Source of the DNA: Paraphaeosphaeria minitans
Taxonomy: Eukaryota > Ascomycota > Dothideomycetes > Pleosporales > Didymosphaeriaceae
Length of the DNA: 64,000 nt
Direction: 5' to 3'
NCBI GenBank assembly: GCA_015832175.1
Contig: WJXW01000006.1
Location: 496,001-560,000 of the forward strand
The notes below the pieces were generated by a model. It made no database searches. It was given only the letters and a program-made list of their open reading frames with translations, and was not told the DNA's origin. Positions 57,959-64,000 of this stretch are shown here, piece by piece (positions within the stretch are counted from its first letter, which is position 1; the number at the start of each line of letters is the position of its first letter). Position numbers and translations under genes: made by a program.

Positions 57959-58309
57959 CACTCTTCTATGTTCGAATTGCAACGATGCAGCAATCAGAAG
58001 TACTAAAACTGCCGGGGAAAGAGGATTAAACGGGAGCAGCTATCCGCACTGGCATATCCGCCACCAATCAAAGGCTCAGCGATGTACGTGAGAGTTACGC
58101 GGCAAGAATGCGGGGAACCGAAAGCTAGCCGACATAAACTGTACGTACCACCGATCGGCGACCGAGCATTCCTGTGCTATTTTCGAGACTTTTTATCTTG
58201 ACTCTCTATGCATTTCAGTAAGGGCGAGTCATTCCCAGGTGCGTAAGTCACACTTGCGATATATTTCATAAGCTGAGCAAGCCAGTCTTTGCTTAGCAAC
58301 TAAGACAGC
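57959..58309. promoter_or_regulatory. Bidirectional promoter of monooxygenase and gentisate dioxygenase
   Basis: This 351-bp region separates two divergent start codons. It contains CCGGGG (58012-58017) and GCGGGG (58110-58115), both fitting the CreA consensus SYGGRG, and CCGATCGG (58151-58158), a CCG-N2-CGG palindrome of the type bound by Zn2Cys6 regulators. This is consistent with carbon repression plus a pathway-specific activator, but short motifs occur by chance. Confidence 0.5.
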
Positions 58310-59398
58310 ATGGCTGCAGATGGATTCAACGGTACCATCGATACTGTGGACGATGTCATCAAGGGAGCCTCAAAATACAATGCGGTGCCGCTCTGGCCTC
58401 AGATGGTGAAGTATAACCCTCCGAAACCAAATCCGAGATGCATCCCGTACATTTGGCGATACGAGGACGTGCGACCATATCTACTAAAGGCCGGCGAACT
58501 TGTCAAAGAGAAAGAGGCAGAACGGAGAGTTCTGATGTTGATAAATCCCAAACGAGGTGTGTATGTGCAGGCCATGAAGAAACGCGCTGAGGAGATACAG
58601 AAGGCCCATACACCACGGACACACTCTACGCGGGCCTCCAACTGGTCATGCCAAATGAGACTGCACCCGCGCATCGACACACGGCCTTTGCATTGCGCTT
58701 TGTTATCGAAGGAAATGGAGGCTTTACTGCTGTTCATGGGCAGCGCATCCAAATGAACCGCGGCGATGTAATTCTTACACCTACGTGGAATTGGCATGAC
58801 CACGGAAAAGATGGCTCAGGGCCGATGATTTGGTTGGACGGACTAGATTTACCCTTGTTCCAGAATTTTCCTGTCCATTTTGTGGAGCACTTCCAGGAGA
58901 AAAGATACCCTGCTGAAAATGTGGACTCGAATAATAGTCCAATCGTTTTTCCTTGGTTGCAGATGAAGGAAAAGCTGGATAGTGATCCCGGGGTATGGGC
59001 AAAGCAGGAGTATAGAAAGACTGATGGTAGTTATGGTGAGATCGTCCAGCTTTCGAGATGTAACTGCAGTCTAACCTATCACAGTGAGCAAAACATTGGG
59101 TCCATCGGCAGAGCGCATTCAAGCTGGAAAGTCTTCTAAGTTGAGGCGCGAGACGACATCCTGCGTATATCACGTCATATCCGGGGAAGGCCACTCAATG
59201 ATAGATGGCCAGACACTGAGGTGGAAACAAGGAGATACCTTCTGCATTCCGTCGTGGTACCCGTACCAGCTGTTCGCTGGCGAACACAAAATTCTGTACC
59301 TGTATAGGTTTGATGATAAACCGATGATTGAAGCGCTCGGCTTCTATCGTGATGAAGGTGCTGAAGACGGCAGTCCATTATCCCTCCTTCCAGAGTAA
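58310..59398 (+). CDS. Gentisate 1,2-dioxygenase (bicupin)
   Basis: This enzyme cleaves gentisate to maleylpyruvate with Fe(II) and O2. Exons 58310-58556, 58601-59035 and 59085-59398 give 996 nt, 331 aa, with short GT-AG introns. After an N-terminal region with [29 protein letters not shown] content (LWP and the [12 protein letters not shown] segment are family hallmarks), residues 83-100 read [18 protein letters not shown]. The first cupin has metal ligands H107 and H109 in [12 protein letters not shown] and H148 in [11 protein letters not shown]-type spacer [10 protein letters not shown] follows. The second cupin, [25 protein letters not shown], lacks a full set of ligands, as is normal in this family. 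The gene is divergent from the monooxygenase and followed by the FAH-family hydrolase. Among cupin dioxygenases, gentisate rather than 1-hydroxy-2-naphthoate is likelier from context. Confidence 0.9.
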
Positions 59399-59749
59399 AA
59401 AATGAGCTTTAACATTCAATTGCGTTATATACCGTGTTTTCCATCCTCTGCTGAGTTTGTACGATCGTTTGTTCTGAGTCAATGCGGTCAGCTACGTGAA
59501 AGAGAACTGGTGCTGGTGCTCCCGTTATACGAACGAGCATCTCCACAATTTGTGGTGGAGGTACTTTGATTCCGGCCAATGATGGAGTGCCGAAACACTA
59601 TCCGGCTTTAGTCTTCCGTAGTCACCAGCCCGCACCTCCCCCACATCACAAAGCCGACATCGCCCTGCATTCGAAGCACATCTTCCTGCTGGACTTCAGA
59701 TACGAGCTCTACAGTATAGTGTACTCTCCCTAATTACAAAAACCCCAAG
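59399..59749. promoter_or_regulatory. Intergenic, promoter of the FAH-family gene
   Basis: This 351-bp stretch includes one reverse CreA-like CCCCAC near 59638-59643 and a CTCCCTAATTACAAAAACCCC leader before the ATG. No gene is seen. Confidence 0.4.
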
Positions 59750-60747
59750 ATGCCATCCTGGAAACGCCTTATACGCTTTGAGTCGACCGACGGGAAGACC
59801 CTGCGGGGCGAGCCGATCCTCCCCTCACCAGACTTCGATGTGGGCACCACCACAGAAGAGACGGGATTAAAGGCGAAAGTAATCGAGGTTGCCAATAACG
59901 ATATTTTCGACGCTGCGACAAAGGTTACGGATCAAGAAGTTACCGTCAAGAAACTGCTCGGTCCCGTGACTACGGACGAAGTCCCCATCATTCGCTGCAT
60001 TGGGCTCAACTTCATCAAGCACAGTATGAAGGCACATTTATATAATATGCACACCATGCTGACTATGTTCTTTAGTCCAGGAAGGTGGTCGCACACTGCC
60101 ACCGTACCCGTCCACCTTTATCAAAGCCAACACCTGCCTGAATGGCCACGGCGCACCAATCGTCATTCCAAAACTCGCACAGGACAATCAGGCCGACTAC
60201 GAAGGCGAACTATGCTTCATCATCTCCAAGGATGCCTTGAACGTTTCCGAGACAGACGCCTACAACTACGTAGGCGGATATCTGTGCGGCAACGATGTCA
60301 GCTCGAGAAAGCTACAGCGTGACCCTAAACTTGCAGGCACTGTGCCGCAGTGGAACTTCTCCAAAGGATTCGACACCTATGCGCCTCTTGGACCGCAGAT
60401 TGTCAGCACCGAGATCGTGCCTGACCCTTCTAAGCTTTATCTGAAGACCATCGTGAACGGAGACGTGAGGCAGAGTGAGACTATCGACGATCTTTGCTTC
60501 AAGATCCATACTATTGTGAGCTACTGCAGCCAGGGCACTACGCTGAAGAAGGGGACAGTCGTCATGACAGGTACTCCCAGTGGTAAGTAAACAGCAGATT
60601 CACTCCAGATGTTGCAAGATAAGCGCTAATTCGTTCCAAGGTGTCGGCTACGCCATGAAGGAGCCCCAGTTCCTGAAGCCGGGCGATGTCGTTGAAGTCA
60701 ACATCAATGCGATAGGAACACTGCGAAACACCGTCGAGTATGCGTGA
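59750..60747 (+). CDS. Fumarylacetoacetate hydrolase family protein (acylpyruvate hydrolase type)
   Basis: The enzyme probably hydrolyses fumarylpyruvate or maleylpyruvate, giving fumarate or maleate plus pyruvate. Exons 59750-60023, 60076-60582 and 60641-60747 give 888 nt, 295 aa. The N-terminal 80 residues form the small FAA_N domain (WKRLIRFESTDGKTLRGEP). The catalytic domain shows CIGLNFIKHIQEGG, FIKANTCLNGHGAPI, the metal-binding acid motif DYEGELCFIISKDA, GGYLCGNDVSSRKLQ, WNFSKGFDTYAPLGP (with the conserved KGFD), GTTLKKGTVVMTGTPSGVG and FLKPGDVVEV. All metal ligands seem intact. It lies 351 bp behind gentisate dioxygenase on the same strand, so it fits the last step of that pathway. 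Oxaloacetate decarboxylase/FAHD1 activity is an alternative for this family. Confidence 0.9.
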
Positions 60748-61762
60748 GCAGCCTGGTTAGTATGGAATAGAAATCAATTCACCCGAGTCACTGGTCACTG
60801 TTTGCATATAGCAGTCGTTTGGGGCTTCTCTCCACGAACGTTTTAGCCTTCACTTCTCCCTCGCGAACAGCCAACCAAATCGACCTGATTGGTCCCTCAG
60901 CAAAGATTCAAGCAAACTGCCGCTACCCGTGGCACATCTGTCCGTATTCCCCAAGCTCTACTCACCTCTTGCCTAGGGTTTTCGCGAGTATGTTGACACA
61001 CACTTCACCTCCTTTCACTTCACAGCCAAAACTTCACGTCGTTACTTTAGATTCATAGTCTCGAGCAGCGACCAACTCATCACTCCATACCGGCACCTCC
61101 GATTTCATTGTGCCCATACAAATAATACGTGCAAATAATACGTGCAAATAATACGTGCAACCGGCCGTATCAAGCATGAAGTCTCCCGACACACCGCCGT
61201 ACTCAGAATTAGGCAGTTCAGACCGACCCGACACAGTGTTCATCCAAGCACATGCCCCGATCTCACCATCTGCTGCTCCCAGTTCTGTTTGACCACTAAC
61301 CACTCTCGTTTATCGTCGGGGACCCTAAGACAAGTCGAGATTTCCTTGTGTCCATGGGGGGATTCACATGACGCTCAGTGACCCAATATGGTCATAGTTT
61401 GCCTGGCCTACCGACCGGGTATAGAGCCTACGGCACTCCACGCTTCTCTGTTCCTGGTAATTTCGCAAGCCACGACAACTTGGCTTATTTCGTTTGCGTA
61501 AACTTCGAGAAGAAAGCTTGAGGGTTACCCAATGATCGCTAGTGATGCGCTTATCGGTAACGTTGTTCATTCGTGTCCAATGCAACGGCGCAAGATGCGT
61601 TTGTCTGAACAGTGGCTCATCGTCTGCCTGCGAAGTTCTTGGATCCTCAACAATCTTGCATCATAAAAATCAATTCCCTCTTTCCCTCGCCTCATTATAT
61701 TTGCGCTCTTGACACAGCTCGCACTTCTTCAGAAAAGACAGCAACTTTGCTCACATCCAGCC
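60748..61762. other. Intergenic with a triplicated 13-mer
   Basis: No coding frame is supported. The 13-mer repeat is at 61119-61157. The right 100 bases are the promoter and leader of the DUF3669 gene, with a CTCATTATATTTG stretch. Confidence 0.5.
61119..61157. repeat. Three tandem copies of a 13-mer
   Basis: CAAATAATACGTG is repeated three times without mismatch. Each unit contains TACGTG, close to a basic-helix-loop-helix or bZIP half-site. Confidence 0.9.
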
Positions 61763-62983
61763 ATGGACCGCCGAAAGGAGATGCGGACCGACGATTCCGC
61801 GATCTCACTCACCGATTCACTGAAGAGCCTCTATCTCGGCATCTCCCAATATATCATCGGCGACCAAGAAATGAACGAGCTCAGCCCTGTAGCTTTGTTG
61901 AACCGGATGCTTTCTACCAAATCTGGTATTTCGACTTCATCCTCCCTTGCAGAAGAGAGCCAACGAGCTCGAGATGATGCACAGAAAAAGATGTTCCACC
62001 CTGTTGGAGATGGACAATGCGGTACCGTGTATGCGCTTCGTGGTACGACCATGGTTGTGAAGCTTCCCAACAATCCACAAAAGTCAGACGAGCTGTTCAG
62101 GGATTTCCAAATGCACTTAACTATACAGAACGCATTCAACACTCTTCCCGAGAAGCTCCGTGCATCGTACAACATTAATGTCCCTGGCGTGAAAGTGTGG
62201 GTTGATCCGCACAGCGACCACTTTTGGACCGAGCATGCGTCAATGTTCCCTGGCACGGGCGTTCCTGTCCCCAACTATGACCTTGTCTCAGAACGCATAT
62301 ATCCCCTTCCTCTTCCCGTGCGCTCCGCCATTGTGGATGCTCTTTGTCCCAAAGAGATCCAGAAACAGAAGACCGAGTTTCTCGCAAGGTCCGACAACAA
62401 GGATTGCCTCGTTCGCATCTACCTCAGGCGCCACAGCCGCGATACTCCGATGACGGCTGGAAATGTGCGCCTGCGAAACTTTCCGTTACATCTTGACCAG
62501 ATGCAATTCTTGAAACTGGACGTGAAAATGTTCGCGCGCACAATGGCACAGGCTTTGGCAGTCCTTCACTGGAAAGTTGGCGTTGACGCTAACGATGTGG
62601 AATTTGTGCTGGGAAGCACTCCACAGATCAGCCTCAAGCCGCCGGGGGATGCCATGCGGACGGCGACCAAAGACACAGCTGCCCGATACTACATCACCGA
62701 TTTCAAGCACAGGACGATTTCGATGTGGGTACTTGATTTTAACCAATGCAAGAAATTTGAGAAGAACATGGTAGGATTGAAGCAACTTGTGGACGGGTTC
62801 TGGTGGAACGACCCGTATTATCCTCATCCTGACAATAAGGAACTCTGGTCAACCTTCAGTGAGCATTATCTGAAGACGAGTTTTGAATTCATGAAAACCC
62901 TATGCCTAAGGCATTTATTGACCGAGTTGTTGAGGAGGGCAAGAAACGATCAGGAGGGGGGCTGTTCGGATAAGTCGAATTGA
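61763..62983 (+). CDS. DUF3669 domain, protein-kinase-like fold
   Basis: This is a single-exon gene of 406 aa from the Met at 61763 (an in-frame Met at 61709 would add 18). The family signature lies in ASMFPGTGVPVPNYDLVSERIYPLPLPVR. The upstream part resembles a kinase N-lobe: a Gly-loop-like VGDGQCGTVYAL and MVVKLPN as the beta-3 lysine strand. The C-lobe has AQALAVLHWKVGVDANDVEFVLG, in the place of the catalytic loop (HWKVGVDANDVEF), and WVLDFNQC, in the place of DFG. The HRD Arg and the DFG Gly are altered, so activity is uncertain. DUF3669 proteins are abundant in fungi and unstudied. The gene is probably not part of the aromatic group although it follows it on the same strand after 1 kb. 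Confidence 0.85.
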   Translation: MDRRKEMRTDDSAISLTDSLKSLYLGISQYIIGDQEMNELSPVALLNRMLSTKSGISTSSSLAEESQRARDDAQKKMFHPVGDGQCGTVYALRGTTMVVKLPNNPQKSDELFRDFQMHLTIQNAFNTLPEKLRASYNINVPGVKVWVDPHSDHFWTEHASMFPGTGVPVPNYDLVSERIYPLPLPVRSAIVDALCPKEIQKQKTEFLARSDNKDCLVRIYLRRHSRDTPMTAGNVRLRNFPLHLDQMQFLKLDVKMFARTMAQALAVLHWKVGVDANDVEFVLGSTPQISLKPPGDAMRTATKDTAARYYITDFKHRTISMWVLDFNQCKKFEKNMVGLKQLVDGFWWNDPYYPHPDNKELWSTFSEHYLKTSFEFMKTLCLRHLLTELLRRARNDQEGGCSDKSN

Positions 62984-64000
62984 CGAGCAGGTGGAAAGTA
63001 CATCAAAGGCTGCTTCACAAGCCTTCTGAATTTTTTTCCATCCCGCTATGTGCACTGCACGAATTTTCGCTGACGAAACCATGGAAGTTGACTTTTTGGA
63101 AGTTCCAAGCGTGAGACAGTATAGCAAAAGGAGGAGATGGGCGTTCAATGAAGTTCTGCATACGCAAAGGGCTATTGCGACAGTATGTAAGCCTCATCTT
63201 GCAGGGAAAGGAAGTCAAGCAATGTCTTGGTTGAGGAATAATTGCTAGGCAGGCCTACGATGGTACTTGCTAGACTGCTCACGGAATATTTATATGCCAA
63301 TTTCCACACCATGAGTGCAGTAAAATCTCGTCAAGAAGGCTTCTTCCAGCCACACGAGGTGGAAAGAAAATCAAATTGGATTCTCAGGGGTTATGAAGTG
63401 TTAGGATAGGCTATCAAGTTATACTTCTACAACTTTTTCATGTAGTGAGTTCCTAAATGATAAGCTATTGAAGCGACCAATCTTTCGTGGCAGCCACTGT
63501 GAGTGACATCAGGTAGGTGGGAAAATACAGCATATCTATGTTAGCCAGGATATGTATTCACGTCTTCTACTTGTGAATCTATGAACTGCCACTGCGTCCC
63601 TACAAACGGGCTCGGCCGGTAAAAACGCCCATCAACGACTTTCGGCATTTTACCGTTAACAGAGCGCCCACTACCCACCGAAAAAGCTTCAAGGTACGCG
63701 AGAGTCAACAGCGCAGTCACTCCTGCAGACATATCGAAACTCAGCATCACTCGAGGTCAGGGTCGAAAGCATTCAATAAGGAGCCCGTGATTATTGAGAA
63801 TGAACGTGGACTCCGCTCTCCCCTAAGGAGATTGAATGGAAGAAACTCGCTTCTGGCCGACGCCAGGTTCGCAGATTCGCCTGCGCCCGTTGATGTTGAG
63901 GCAAGTAGACATGGCTACATTCTCTTTAGCCAAGCAGTAAGAATCCCAGAGGCTTTATCATGGGAGAATTATGACGGGGGGCAAGAATAGCGAGAACAGA
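62984..64000. other. Window end, two weak frames
   Basis: A minus-strand frame at 63541-63750 (MSAGVTALLTLAYLEAFSVG to DVNTYPG) and a plus-strand frame at 63787-63990 (ending ENYDGGQE) are each about 67 codons. Neither has a recognisable motif or splice partner, and the gene could continue beyond the window. I call neither. Confidence 0.4.

Overview
The window is nuclear DNA of a filamentous ascomycete (Pezizomycotina). The evidence is short spliceosomal introns (about 45-110 nt) with GTRNGT donors and CTRAY-like branch points, a fungal gene set (GPI2, ERV14, PRP17, AIM11, a GPR1/FUN34/YaaH acetate channel, a HET-domain protein, a PTH11-like membrane receptor, a DUF3669 protein), an intron-containing tRNA-Ala, and a short AT-rich island with a RIP-like dinucleotide bias. 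A dothideomycete is my guess; I cannot prove it from one window.

Layout. (1) 0-14.2 kb, nearly all minus strand: a small Ser-rich protein, splicing factor PRP17, cargo receptor ERV14 (complete in four exons), two tandem paralogues of an unrecognised family, an EthD-like two-domain protein and an acetate-transporter-family protein (six exons). (2) 14.2-27 kb: an AAA ATPase, a BolA protein divergent from a mitochondrial malonyl-CoA-synthetase-like enzyme, a quinone-oxidoreductase-like enzyme, a weak hypothetical gene and a vacuolar-type MFS transporter. (3) 27-43.5 kb, gene-poor: a secreted Thr/Tyr/Lys repeat protein, AIM11, the large subunit of molybdopterin synthase, a broken GFA-domain gene, one tRNA, a RIP-like AT-rich island and degraded coding debris. 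(4) 43.5-64 kb: a PTH11-like receptor, a membrane-anchored HET-domain protein, a long fungal annexin, an F-box-like protein that overlaps GPI2 tail to tail, a three-gene aromatic catabolic group and a DUF3669 kinase-like protein.

The clearest functional unit lies at 56.3-60.7 kb. It comprises a salicylate-hydroxylase-type FAD monooxygenase, a gentisate 1,2-dioxygenase read divergently from a 351-bp shared promoter, and a fumarylacetoacetate-hydrolase-family enzyme. Together they can be read as aromatic acid to gentisate to maleyl/fumarylpyruvate to central carbon, with no maleylpyruvate isomerase visible. The shared promoter carries two CreA-type motifs and a CCG-N2-CGG element.

Gene models were assembled by eye by joining exons at GT-AG or GC-AG sites, and each multi-exon model totals a multiple of three unless stated. 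Notable points are two GC-AG introns, an 11-nt micro-exon in the BolA gene, four stop-free introns whose lengths are multiples of three, a one-base frameshift in one of the tandem paralogues, and a GFA pseudogene with an apparent CAA-to-TAA change. I found no phage, CRISPR or intact transposon.
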